A DNA stretch of 64,000 nt from Bacteroidetes bacterium CG12_big_fil_rev_8_21_14_0_65_60_17. GTDB taxonomy: Bacteria; Bacteroidota; Rhodothermia; Rhodothermales; UBA10348. The stretch lies in contig PCUY01000047.1 in NCBI GenBank assembly GCA_002787815.1, positions 1 through 64,000 of the forward strand. The letters run 5' to 3'. Below the pieces are notes generated by a model. That model saw only the letters and a list, made by a program, of their open reading frames with translations. It ran no database searches and was not told the origin of the DNA. The position numbers and the translations under genes were made by a program. This document shows positions 20,323 through 29,708 of the stretch, one piece after another (the stretch's first letter is position 1; the number at the start of each line of letters is the position of its first letter).

Positions 20323-22179
20323 GTGGAATGCGAATCATTCTCCGCAGCGAACCACCGCTTTCGGTCATCGTTCATGGACATCATCAAAGGCTCACGAACC
20401 ACATTGCCACGGCGCCCCGACAGTTTCCATGCCCGCCTCCTCACGTGGCGAGCCCGTAATGTATCCCAGACCCAGTTGGTACACGTAGCGGCCGTAGTTC
20501 TCGGCTTGCTGGCCGGAATGTCTGCAGTTCTCCTGAAGAACGGCGTGCACGTCGTCCAGGAAATTGTTCACGCAGACCCGCTGGGTCTTTCCTTCGACCT
20601 GTATTTCTTTCTGTTTCCCGTACTCGGGGTTGGGCTCACGGCACTCCTGATGGCCGGTACCGGTGGAAACCCGGGCGAGGCCATTCCCATTACGCTCCAC
20701 GCCATATCGAAAAGACGTGGATTTATTCCCAAGCGGTACCTGTACGCGTGGTATATATCCAGTTTCATCACGGCAGGATTCGGCGGATCTGTCGGACTGG
20801 AAGGTCCCGGCGTGGGTACGGGGGCCGCCATTGGTTCCAATGCCGGCCGCATGTTCAGACTGGACTTCAGAAATCGCATTCTTCTGCTTGGATGCGCCTC
20901 GGCAGGTGTGCTGGCGGCCATATTCAATGCGCCTATCGCCGGCATCATCTTCACGATCGAGATTTTCAGCCTTGACTTGACACTGGCGTCACTCGTTCCG
21001 CTTCTGTTGGCCTCCGTGGCGGGCGCGCTGACATCACACTTCATGCACGCCAACGAGTTCATCCTTCACGTTACTTCTGTTGAACCGTTCCGTGTAGCCG
21101 ATGTACCGTGGTATGTCATTCTGGGTGTACTCTCGGCGCTCGTATCAGTATACTTCACCCGCTCCTTTTTCTTTTTCGAGAGTCTGTTTCGCCGTCTCAG
21201 ATCCGGCGTGGGCAAATGGGCTGCCGGGGGACTGGGGCTCGGCCTCATGGTATGGCTGCTACCGCCTCTGTACGGCGAAGGCTTTCAGACGGTCAATCTG
21301 TTGCTCAATGACCAGGCCGGTTCCGTCCTTTCCGGCGGGCTTCCCGCCTTGCTCGCAGGCCGCGGAGGTGCGTTTCTCATTGGTGGTCTGCTTGTACTCC
21401 TGTTTACCAAGATCGTGGCATCCGGCCTGACCTTCGGTGCCGGTGGCGTAGGGGGCGTTTTCGCACCGAGCCTTTTTACGGGCTGCGTTCTCGGATTTGT
21501 CTACGCGACCGCCGTGGGACTGCTCGATATGGCCCAACTGGATACGACCAATTTTGCCCTGGTCGGCATGGCGGGACTCATGGCGGGTGTACTCCATGCC
21601 CCACTCACTGCCATTTTTATGATTGCGGAGATCACGGGTGGATACGAACTGTTCCTGCCGCTCATGATCGTGTCTGCCATTTCATTTGCCACGTCCCGTC
21701 ACCTGTTGCCATTCTCGATCTATACAAAAAAACTTGCGCAACGCGGCGAGCTGATTACGCATGACAAGGACAAGGCGGTGCTGTCGCAGCTCACCATCCG
21801 GGACATTGTGGAACGGGATTTCAGCCCGGTCCACGCTGATATGACCATGGGCACGTTGGTCAATGTCGTTTCAACCTCAAACCGCAACCTGTTTCCCGTG
21901 CTCGGAAAAGACGGCTGCCTGATCGGTGTTCTGACGCTCGATGACATCCGGCACGTCATGTTCGACCGTGCGCTCTACAATCTGATTCTGGTCGGAGAGC
22001 TGATGGATCCACCTCCGGCATCGGTAGACGTGAGCGAAAACATGTCGACCGTCGTGCAACGATTCCAGGAAACCGGATTGTGGAACATTCCTGTTGTTGA
22101 AGACGGCCGCTACATCGGATTCGTGAGCAAATCGAAGCTGTTTTCCATTTACAGGAGCAAACTGCTCGAATTCAGCTGA
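20323..22179 (+). CDS. ClC family chloride channel/transporter with C-terminal CBS domains
   Basis: GSVGLEGPGVGTGAAIGS, GAGGVGGVFAPSLFTG; paired CBS repeats (VERDFSPVHADMTMGTLVNVVS..., MDPPPASVDVSENMSTVVQRF...). Confidence 0.93.
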   Translation: MECESFSAANHRFRSSFMDIIKGSRTTLPRRPDSFHARLLTWRARNVSQTQLVHVAAVVLGLLAGMSAVLLKNGVHVVQEIVHADPLGLSFDLYFFLFPVLGVGLTALLMAGTGGNPGEAIPITLHAISKRRGFIPKRYLYAWYISSFITAGFGGSVGLEGPGVGTGAAIGSNAGRMFRLDFRNRILLLGCASAGVLAAIFNAPIAGIIFTIEIFSLDLTLASLVPLLLASVAGALTSHFMHANEFILHVTSVEPFRVADVPWYVILGVLSALVSVYFTRSFFFFESLFRRLRSGVGKWAAGGLGLGLMVWLLPPLYGEGFQTVNLLLNDQAGSVLSGGLPALLAGRGGAFLIGGLLVLLFTKIVASGLTFGAGGVGGVFAPSLFTGCVLGFVYATAVGLLDMAQLDTTNFALVGMAGLMAGVLHAPLTAIFMIAEITGGYELFLPLMIVSAISFATSRHLLPFSIYTKKLAQRGELITHDKDKAVLSQLTIRDIVERDFSPVHADMTMGTLVNVVSTSNRNLFPVLGKDGCLIGVLTLDDIRHVMFDRALYNLILVGELMDPPPASVDVSENMSTVVQRFQETGLWNIPVVEDGRYIGFVSKSKLFSIYRSKLLEFS

Positions 22180-22195
22180 AGCGGGGCAGTCTGGT

Positions 22196-22222
22196 AAATG
22201 TAACTTCCATTGTTACATTTTT
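22196..22222. terminator. candidate bidirectional terminator hairpin between convergent ClC and GNAT genes
   Basis: AAATGTAAC-TTCCATT-GTTACATTT: 9-bp perfect arms, 7-nt loop, then T-run; located at the convergent 3' ends. Confidence 0.6.
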
Positions 22223-22722
22223 GACAGGCGATCGAGCGCATCTCGACTGACACGATACGTCGTCCACTCGTCCTGCGCCACTGCACCAATGGATTCGTAG
22301 AAATCAATGGCCGGCGTATTCCAGTTGAGCACAGCCCACTCCAAGCGGCCGCACCTGCGCTCCACAGCCAGATCCGCAAGCCGCGCGAGCAGCGCCTTCC
22401 CGTGCCCCTGTCCCCGCGCTTCCGGTATCACAAACAGATCTTCCAGCCAGATTCCCGGCCGCGCCAGGAACGTTGAGTAGGAATGAAAGAAAAGTGCGAA
22501 ACCGACCGGGATCCGTTCCGGTGCACGGCCCGGCTCCCCTTCCCTGAATGCCAACAGCACCTCGGCCCCCGGCCGCTCGCCGAACAATGTCTCCTCAAGC
22601 AGCGCCTCTGTGGCCACGCACTCATGACGCAATTTTTCGTAATCGGCCAGCCCCTCGATGAACTCCAGAATCAATGGGACATCATCGCGCACCGCGAAAC
22701 GGATGTGGGTGTTGTTTGTCAC
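22213..22722 (-). CDS. GNAT family N-acetyltransferase (diamine acetyltransferase-like)
   Basis: IRFAVRDDVPLILEFIEGLADYEKL, LEDLFVIPEARGQGHGKALLARLA, WAVLNWNTPAIDFYESIGA. Confidence 0.9.
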   Translation of the reverse strand: MTNNTHIRFAVRDDVPLILEFIEGLADYEKLRHECVATEALLEETLFGERPGAEVLLAFREGEPGRAPERIPVGFALFFHSYSTFLARPGIWLEDLFVIPEARGQGHGKALLARLADLAVERRCGRLEWAVLNWNTPAIDFYESIGAVAQDEWTTYRVSRDALDRLSKM

Positions 22723-23006
22723 GGGATTTCGTAGGCCAAACGGCTCTTCTCCAGAGCCTTCATCAGGTCAGTGATGTCCCGACCCATGCTATCGGTGATC
22801 TGTTCACTCGTTTCTTCCAGCCCATGATACTCATGCCACTCATGGTCCAACTCCTCGTCGTATGTGTCAAAGTGTAACTGTGATACACGTGCAATCGATA
22901 CGACAAAAAACTCCTGATCTATCAACACACTTTTCAGGCTGATCCGTAATTCTCTCAAATCATTATTTCCAGCATCTCTGTATAAATACTCGAATTCAAT
23001 ATTCAT
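22719..23006 (-). CDS. small acidic conserved-looking hypothetical protein downstream of the helicase
   Basis: MNIEFEYLYRDAGNNDLRELRISLKSVLIDQEFFVVSIARVSQLHFDTYDEELDHEWHEYHGLEE...; stop overlaps the GTG start of the GNAT gene (GTGA). Confidence 0.65.
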   Translation of the reverse strand: MNIEFEYLYRDAGNNDLRELRISLKSVLIDQEFFVVSIARVSQLHFDTYDEELDHEWHEYHGLEETSEQITDSMGRDITDLMKALEKSRLAYEIP

Positions 23007-23056
23007 AACGGTACAATAACTTTGAGCGACCACCAGACACCGGTGAACGTGATTAT

Positions 23057-26000
23057 CTACCCAGTCAAACGCGCCACACGCAACCAATCAGACGGCATTG
23101 GCGTTCGAAGGCGCCAGATGACATTCATAGGCTGTTCACCAGTGTGCTCAATATACGTGACAGGTCCCAAAAAGATGTACGGCGCTGTCGTGTTATGCTC
23201 CGTCTTTTTTCGCTCTCGGATGAACAACAACGGCAACACTCCCAGTTCCTCATGCTTCCAGTGGCGCCGGCCTTTCTTCGAATCTGGCTGAGTTCGGCTC
23301 TGTGACTGCCAATGGAAATTTTGCGCTGATAGCGCAAAATCCTCGTACATCGTTGAGGGAGAGTATTCTTTTTCCGACTTTCGCAGTGTCACGAACAACA
23401 GGTTCGCACCAGTGGCCGAATGATAGACAACACCTTCTCTGGGCTGATAAAGTTTTCCGCGACGGACATCCCCAAAGGCGGCCATGACATCGTCGCGACT
23501 GTACATGCAATGCAGGGCCAGAGGGATATCTGTTGGCAGTCCCTCCACAGGTAGAGGCACGTGTGTAATACGTTCAACCAGCAGAGAAAGTACTTCTATC
23601 AGTTCACCTACGAGAGCTGGATGGTACGCGAGATCCTTCAGGTTATTTGAAATTGACCCCGCTGCACTACCACCATACAGCGTTACGATCAACATGAGCA
23701 CGCGACGCTGATCGGCCGTTGCGTATGCGTCCAGCGATGTTTTCGCCAGGTCATGACGTAACGATCGTAAAATACGAAGATACAAGTTCAAGCGTTGCGG
23801 GTCGTCTATGTACAACAACCGTTCAATGCTCCGTGCCAGCCTGTCTTCATTCGGACCTGCAGGAGGAATCTCGAACCCCGCCGCACGACGAAGGTCGCTG
23901 AAGGACCTTCCTGACTTATATACATCCTCGAGCGTGAGTCCCGATGCTTCCACGAAGTTTGCGAGAGAGGTCGCCGACCCCATTCGCTGTAGCTCAGAAA
24001 CCAACTGGCTCCTCCTCACACCGATCGCTTGGCGCACATTGTCCAATACAATTTCCCGACTTTCTCGATCCAGCTGCAGTGAACATCCCGACGGAAGCAG
24101 CGGAAAGCCAGATTCTACGTGGGATTGAACCTGTCGCCTCGAAGCACCCGTGAGCGCAGAGAATCTCAAATCGAATCGGAACTCACGCCGGGCGTTACCG
24201 ATGAAATCCAACACTGTAAGGCACTCCTTGTCATCACACAATCGCAATCCACGGCCAAGCTGCTGCAAAAAAATGGTCGCACTCTCCGTTGGACGCAGAA
24301 ACATGACGGTGTCGATTTCCGGGATATCTACCCCTTCATTGAACAAGTCGACAACGAAAATCACGCAAAGCTCTCCACGTCGCAATCGACCAACTGCAAG
24401 GTCACGTTCTTCGCGCGGCGATGTGCCGGTGAGCGCCATGGCCGGAATTCCGGCTTCGGTAAAACGTGCTGCCATGTAGCCAGCGTGTTCTACACCTACA
24501 CAGAATCCAAGCGCCCGCATCTCGGTCGGGCGTACAACGTGGTCTCGGACGGCCTGGAGTATCATATTGACGCGCAGGTCATTCCCGGTAAATACGCCTT
24601 CCAGTTCCCGTTTGTCGTAGCGCCCTCGTTTCCATGTCACGGACGTAAGGTCAACGTTGTCATGAACGCCGAAATACTGGAACGGGGCCAGCAAGCTCCG
24701 GTCTATGGCATCCCATAGACGCAACTCTGCAGCCATGTGTCCACCAAACCAGTTACTCACATTGACACCGTCCGACCTCTCGGGCGTGGCAGTCAGTCCA
24801 AGAAGTTCTTTCGGGTTGAGATGTTCGAGAAGTCGACTGTAGGTTGGGGCTTCTGCATGGTGAAACTCATCTACGATCACGACATCCCACGCCGTAGGGC
24901 TGATGTCCCCAAGATCAACACGCGAAAGAGATTGTACAGAAGCGAAAACATGGTGACCCTCCCGTGGCCGTTCGCCGTCAACAAGGAACTCACCGAAATT
25001 TGCATCCCGGAGCACATTCCGGAATACAGCCCGGCTTTGCTTCAAGATCTCTTTTCGGTGCGCGACGAACAATAACCTTGAGAGCGGACCACCCCGCACC
25101 AACCTCTTGTAATCCAGTGCTGCAATGATTGTTTTTCCAGTTCCTGTCGCTGCCACGACGAGGTTGCGGTGACGATTGTGGACGGTACGCGCCACATCCA
25201 ATCGCTCCAGTATCTCTGACTGGAACGTATACGGTCTGATATCAAAAAAGCCCGTATGCTCTTCGTCAGGGGCGCGTTCACGCTGAACAGCTGCACGAAA
25301 GGTCTCTTTGTCGTCGGGTGTGGCAGCATACCGCTCGAACTCTTCGTCATTCCAATAGCTCTCGAACGTTGCTTCAAATTTGTGCACAATTCGTGGAGCG
25401 TCGACAGCGGAAACGCGAACATTCCACTCCAGTCCATGAACCTGCGCCGCAGCTGACAAATTTGATGAACCTATGTAAGCTGTCGTAAAACCCGTCTTTC
25501 TGTGGAACAGCCAGGCCTTCGCGTGCAATCGGGTACGTCTGGCATCATATGACACTCGTACTTCGGCACCATGCTCAACCAGAAAGTCCAGGGCCCGGCG
25601 CTCGGTGGCGCCCATATAGACCGTTGTTATGACACGAACGGGCGTGCCCCGCTCAAGAACTTGACGAAGTGCATTTTTGAGCACGCGTACTCCGGACCAT
25701 TTGATGAACGAAAGCAGCATATCAACCCGATCTGCCGATATGATTTCGCGTTCGATTTCGCGTCCAATCCTGTATTCGCCCGTCGCATTTACCAGCAAGT
25801 CCGACTCCGACAGGGAAACTCCAGGACGTGGCGTTTCAGCCTGCTCCAAAAGCGGAGATTGAAGACTTATCTCCTTCAGAATTTTCGGTTGTACATGACG
25901 GCTTGTAGCCTCTACGCCGTCTACATGGTGTCCTATGAGCGAAATAACACGGTTAGCAAGGTCGAGTTGCCCCTCAGTGCCATCAACTTCCCGTACGCGG

Positions 26001-26167
26001 CGCAATGCCTTTTCCAGTTCTCCGTGCAGGTACCGAGCCAACACAACGTGCACCTCGGCCGCGTCCATCTTTTCCACGGCAATACGGAGTGTACGGGCCA
26101 GTTGCAAGAGCTCATCAAGCTCCCGTGTCATCACGGCATCATAAAGGCCCGTAGGGAGACTCGTCAT
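23057..26167 (-). CDS. PLD-like domain + DEAD/DEAH-box (SF2) helicase + DUF3427-like C-terminus
   Basis: PLD: RLHAKAWLFHRKTGFTTAYIGSSNLS; helicase: VVAATGTGKTIIAALD, VIVDEFHHAEA, LLGLTATPERSDG, FLQQLGRGLR; C-terminal ~300 aa resembles DUF3427 (recalled, not searched). Confidence 0.85.
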   Translation of the reverse strand: MTSLPTGLYDAVMTRELDELLQLARTLRIAVEKMDAAEVHVVLARYLHGELEKALRRVREVDGTEGQLDLANRVISLIGHHVDGVEATSRHVQPKILKEISLQSPLLEQAETPRPGVSLSESDLLVNATGEYRIGREIEREIISADRVDMLLSFIKWSGVRVLKNALRQVLERGTPVRVITTVYMGATERRALDFLVEHGAEVRVSYDARRTRLHAKAWLFHRKTGFTTAYIGSSNLSAAAQVHGLEWNVRVSAVDAPRIVHKFEATFESYWNDEEFERYAATPDDKETFRAAVQRERAPDEEHTGFFDIRPYTFQSEILERLDVARTVHNRHRNLVVAATGTGKTIIAALDYKRLVRGGPLSRLLFVAHRKEILKQSRAVFRNVLRDANFGEFLVDGERPREGHHVFASVQSLSRVDLGDISPTAWDVVIVDEFHHAEAPTYSRLLEHLNPKELLGLTATPERSDGVNVSNWFGGHMAAELRLWDAIDRSLLAPFQYFGVHDNVDLTSVTWKRGRYDKRELEGVFTGNDLRVNMILQAVRDHVVRPTEMRALGFCVGVEHAGYMAARFTEAGIPAMALTGTSPREERDLAVGRLRRGELCVIFVVDLFNEGVDIPEIDTVMFLRPTESATIFLQQLGRGLRLCDDKECLTVLDFIGNARREFRFDLRFSALTGASRRQVQSHVESGFPLLPSGCSLQLDRESREIVLDNVRQAIGVRRSQLVSELQRMGSATSLANFVEASGLTLEDVYKSGRSFSDLRRAAGFEIPPAGPNEDRLARSIERLLYIDDPQRLNLYLRILRSLRHDLAKTSLDAYATADQRRVLMLIVTLYGGSAAGSISNNLKDLAYHPALVGELIEVLSLLVERITHVPLPVEGLPTDIPLALHCMYSRDDVMAAFGDVRRGKLYQPREGVVYHSATGANLLFVTLRKSEKEYSPSTMYEDFALSAQNFHWQSQSRTQPDSKKGRRHWKHEELGVLPLLFIRERKKTEHNTTAPYIFLGPVTYIEHTGEQPMNVIWRLRTPMPSDWLRVARLTG

Positions 26168-26292
26168 CCTTTCTCGGTGTATTCCATGCAGGGTGATTAC
26201 TATCCCTGTAATGGTACCCCGAAAATATTATGCACTCAATATTCCCTGCTCCACCTGACACACTTCTAAAAGGTTGATGTATAACCTCCGCT

Positions 26293-27894
26293 TCACCCCA
26301 ATCCCTCGCCGAGCTCTTCCTCCACGACTTTCTGCAACGCAGATGTGCGCACAAGTTCAACACACGGGCGCATGTCATCCTGGAAGAGGTAATCGGCTTC
26401 GCGGTGGGGCACGACGCCGCGGACGAACTGGTGGGCAATTTCGACGCCGCGGCCGGGCCGCAGCGGTGCGCGGTAGTCGAGCGCCTGGGCGGCGGTGAGC
26501 AGCTCAATGGCAAGCACGTTCTCCACATTCTCGAGCACCTGCCAGAGCTTTACAGCGCCCACGCTCCCCATGGAAACGTGATCTTCCTGACCGAGACTCG
26601 TCGGGATGGAATCGACGCTCGCCGGGTGGCAGAGCACCTTGTTCTCAGAAACCAGCGCGGCTGAAGTGTACTGCGGAATCATGAATCCGGAATTGAGGCC
26701 GGTCTCGCGCATGAGCAGTCGGGGCAGGCCGTCGTGCCCCTCGAGCAGCAGATATGTACGCCGCTCGGAGATGGACGCCAGTTCGGCGAGCGCAATCGCG
26801 GCGTAGTCCAGCACGAGAGCCAGCGGCTGGCCGTGGAAATTGCCACCGGAGAGCACATCGGGCGGGGAATCAACCCCTCCGTCGGTGCCCTTCTGGCCCG
26901 CAAACACCAGTGGATTATCCGTCACCGAGTTGATTTCCGTCTCGACCACGTGGACCGCATGGGAAAGGGTATCGCGCGATGCGCCATGCACCTGCGGAAT
27001 GCACCGCAGCGAATATGGATCCTGGACCTTCCCGCAGTGCCGGTGGCTTTCAAGAATTTCACTCTGCACGAGCAGCATCCGGATATTCCGTGCCACGGTG
27101 ACCTGCCCGTCGTGGGGACGGATGGCGTGGATGCGGGCATCGAACGGCGTTGCGCTCCCCTGCAGGGCTTCGAGGCTCATGGCGCCAAGAATATCTGCCG
27201 TGCGGACCAAACGGCGGGCCCGGTCCAGAATGCACGCCGCATAGGCCCCCATGAACTGGGTACCGTTGATGAGCGCCAACCCGTCCTTGGCCTGCAGCTC
27301 AATCGGCCCGAGCCCCTCCTCGGCGAGCACCTCGGCCGCCGCACACTCGCGCCCGTCCGGCATCATGAACGTGCCATATCCGATCAGCGGAAGCGCCATG
27401 TGGGCAAGCGGCGCCAAATCCCCACTCGCTCCGACCGATCCCCTCGATGGCACGACGGGCACCAGGTCGCGCTCGGCAAACGTCAGCAGCCGCTCAAATG
27501 TCCGGGGAGATACGCCGGAAAAGCCCTGCCCCAGCGCCACGATCTTGAGATCGAGCATGAGGCGCGCCACGCTGCGCGGAATGGCCGCGCCCACGCCCAC
27601 GGCATGACTGAGCAGCAGGTTGCGCTGCAGATCCGCAAGATGCTCGTCCGGCACGCGCGTCGAGGCCAGCTTTCCGAAGCCGGTGTTGACGCCGTACGTG
27701 GCGCCACCACCGGCAATGGCGTCCTCCAACAGGCGGCGCGAGCGGACCACCCGCGAGGCATCCGAGCGGAGGGCCGCGAGCGCCGCATGCAGGTCGTCAT
27801 AAAGCGTGGCGATCCGGATAGGCGGGTGACTGGGCATATGCTCCTTCATATTCATCAAGGCTCCTGTCCCTCGCATCAGTGCGTCATGGCCCAA
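26293..27894 (-). CDS. hutH: histidine ammonia-lyase
   Basis: YGVNTGFGKLA, MIO-forming ASG in GSVGASGDLAPLAHMALPLIG, NFHGQPLAL, QEDHVSMGS. The true start is probably an internal Met (e.g. MKEHMPSHPPIRIATL) rather than 27894. Confidence 0.95.
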   Translation of the reverse strand: MGHDALMRGTGALMNMKEHMPSHPPIRIATLYDDLHAALAALRSDASRVVRSRRLLEDAIAGGGATYGVNTGFGKLASTRVPDEHLADLQRNLLLSHAVGVGAAIPRSVARLMLDLKIVALGQGFSGVSPRTFERLLTFAERDLVPVVPSRGSVGASGDLAPLAHMALPLIGYGTFMMPDGRECAAAEVLAEEGLGPIELQAKDGLALINGTQFMGAYAACILDRARRLVRTADILGAMSLEALQGSATPFDARIHAIRPHDGQVTVARNIRMLLVQSEILESHRHCGKVQDPYSLRCIPQVHGASRDTLSHAVHVVETEINSVTDNPLVFAGQKGTDGGVDSPPDVLSGGNFHGQPLALVLDYAAIALAELASISERRTYLLLEGHDGLPRLLMRETGLNSGFMIPQYTSAALVSENKVLCHPASVDSIPTSLGQEDHVSMGSVGAVKLWQVLENVENVLAIELLTAAQALDYRAPLRPGRGVEIAHQFVRGVVPHREADYLFQDDMRPCVELVRTSALQKVVEEELGEGLG

Positions 27895-28983
27895 ACAGTG
27901 CTGCCGGGACGACAGCTATACCATCTTTTCTCCTATACGCGTATTGACCTGTGTTGATCACGACTGCATCCAACATGTCATTTCCGGCTTTGGTTTTCAG
28001 CCATTTCAGATGGGCAACATCTGCATCCGTGATGGTGGATGCCAGCCTAACCTCCATACCGAGGAATCTACCGTCGGCCCGTTCGACAATAATGTCCACT
28101 TCGTGTCGTTCGCCCATAGTTCTCATGTGGTAGATTCTCGCCTCGGCAGCCTGGGCATAGACGCGTACCGATTGGACGACAAGACTTTCAAAAAGATGAC
28201 CCAGCAGGTTACCATTCCTTGGAACATTGTGCACGGTCGGCGCTCCTTCCAGAAGGGCCCCTGCGTCTATACCAAGCAGTCTGGCCGCAAGTGCAGGGTC
28301 GGCGGGTTGATGCTTGGGAGGTCGTGTCAGTCGTGACAGATAATTCCGTGCCGGAATCCAGGCCGGCACACCATCACTCCCTGTTCTTCAAAATCGCGAT
28401 CCACAATGCGGTCCAGGTAACCGCCGAGCTGAGCTGTTCGGACACGCCCCGACAGGGATCTGATACCGGGAAATCCGGACTCCAGAATCAGGTCCACATA
28501 GGCACCAAGATCAAGACCGGCGTGGCCCCTCACCTCGACCATCTCATGGCCCGTCAACATGGTTGCGAGCGACACCGGGAGTGCATGGTTCACACGCTCG
28601 GCTATAGACATCGGCCGCATGCGCACACGGACAATTCGCCCTGCTCCGGAGTGCAACGTCGCTGTCGTTCCTGCCGATCCCGCCAGAATAAACTGGCCGG
28701 GTGTCGGATTATCGTCAACAGCTCTGCGAACCACCTCCCAGACGGAAGGCACGCGTTGCCATTCGTCTACGAGCAGTGGCTTTGGCATGCTCCGGATCAT
28801 CTGCGGATCGGCCGCTACGATGGAACGCTGGGATTCATTGTCAAGATTCAGAGTGTGCGCCACCCGGCGGCGTGCCGTTTCCGTCTTCCCAACAGCCTTT
28901 GGCCCGTCAAGCGAGATGGCAGCGATCCCTTCAAAAAGCTCATCTATTTCCGCATCCACAGTGCGTGGAACATACGATTCCAT
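27884..28983 (-). pseudogene. DUF4143-type AAA ATPase, inactivated by an internal frameshifting deletion
   Basis: N-terminal part 28327..28983 (MESYVPRTVDAEIDEL...SLDGPKAVGKTETA...PLLVDEWQRVPSVW...YLDRIVDRDFEEQGV) goes out of frame near 28355-28365. The C-terminal part continues in another frame as VPAWIPARNYLSRLTRPPKHQPADPALAARLLG...ALFGP. The middle connector segment is absent. Confidence 0.85.
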
Positions 28984-29124
28984 GGTTTTGACCTGACTGT
29001 ACGCTACCGTTCATCCACTATCTACACTACCTCTCATCCACAACAACCGCGCTGACACACATGCGGTCTTCGTCCGGAAACTCCATGCATATTATGATGC
29101 ATCAAAGACACACTTTCATTTATC

Positions 29125-29699
29125 ATGCCACATGATCCAATGTCCGCCTCACGGAGCACACCCATGATACGTCGCACCATGGAAGATGCGCTTTTGAACC
29201 GTGCTCAGCTCTATCCTGTTGTGACCATTACCGGTCCCCGTCAAAGTGGAAAGTCCACGATCTGTCGCAGCGTGTTTCCCGATAAACCGTATGTGAATCT
29301 TGAGGCGCCCGATATCCGGATGTTTGCCCATGACGATCCACGGGGCTTTCTGGCTGCGTATCCTGACGGTGCCATCCTGGATGAAATCCAGCGTGCTCCT
29401 GATCTGGTATCCGTGAGGAGGCGCACCTTCATACCCATCCACTCCGGGGCGCACTCTTCGAGAATTGGGTCGTGTCGGAAGTTGTAAAGCTCCACGCGAA
29501 CCGGGGAACGGGTTGCGACATATTGTTCTACAGGGACTCAAACGGCGTGGAAGTTGACCTCATACTGACAAGGGGCCAGACTCGACACATCCTGGAAGCC
29601 AAATCCGGTGTGACATTCCACGGAGACATGGACCAGACGCGCTCCCGTTACGACGTGGTATCCTGGACCCGAATGGGCGAATATATCGGCGCCGTATAG
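29125..29699 (+). pseudogene. second, divergent DUF4143-type ATPase remnant with large internal deletion
   Basis: N-terminal MIRRTMEDALLNRAQLYPVVTITGPRQSGKSTICRSVFP...AILDEIQRAPDLVS, then at ~29410-29416 the frame changes into ..REEAHLHTHPLRGALFENWVVSEVVKLHANRGTGCDILFYRDSNGVEVDLILTRG...; the middle of the family is missing. Confidence 0.85.
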
Positions 29700-29708
29700 G
29701 AACGCGCC

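Noticed and set aside
26189-26208. CAGGG-N10-CCCTG inverted repeat upstream of the helicase gene
   Set aside because: Arms of 5 bp only; too weak to call an operator without comparative data.
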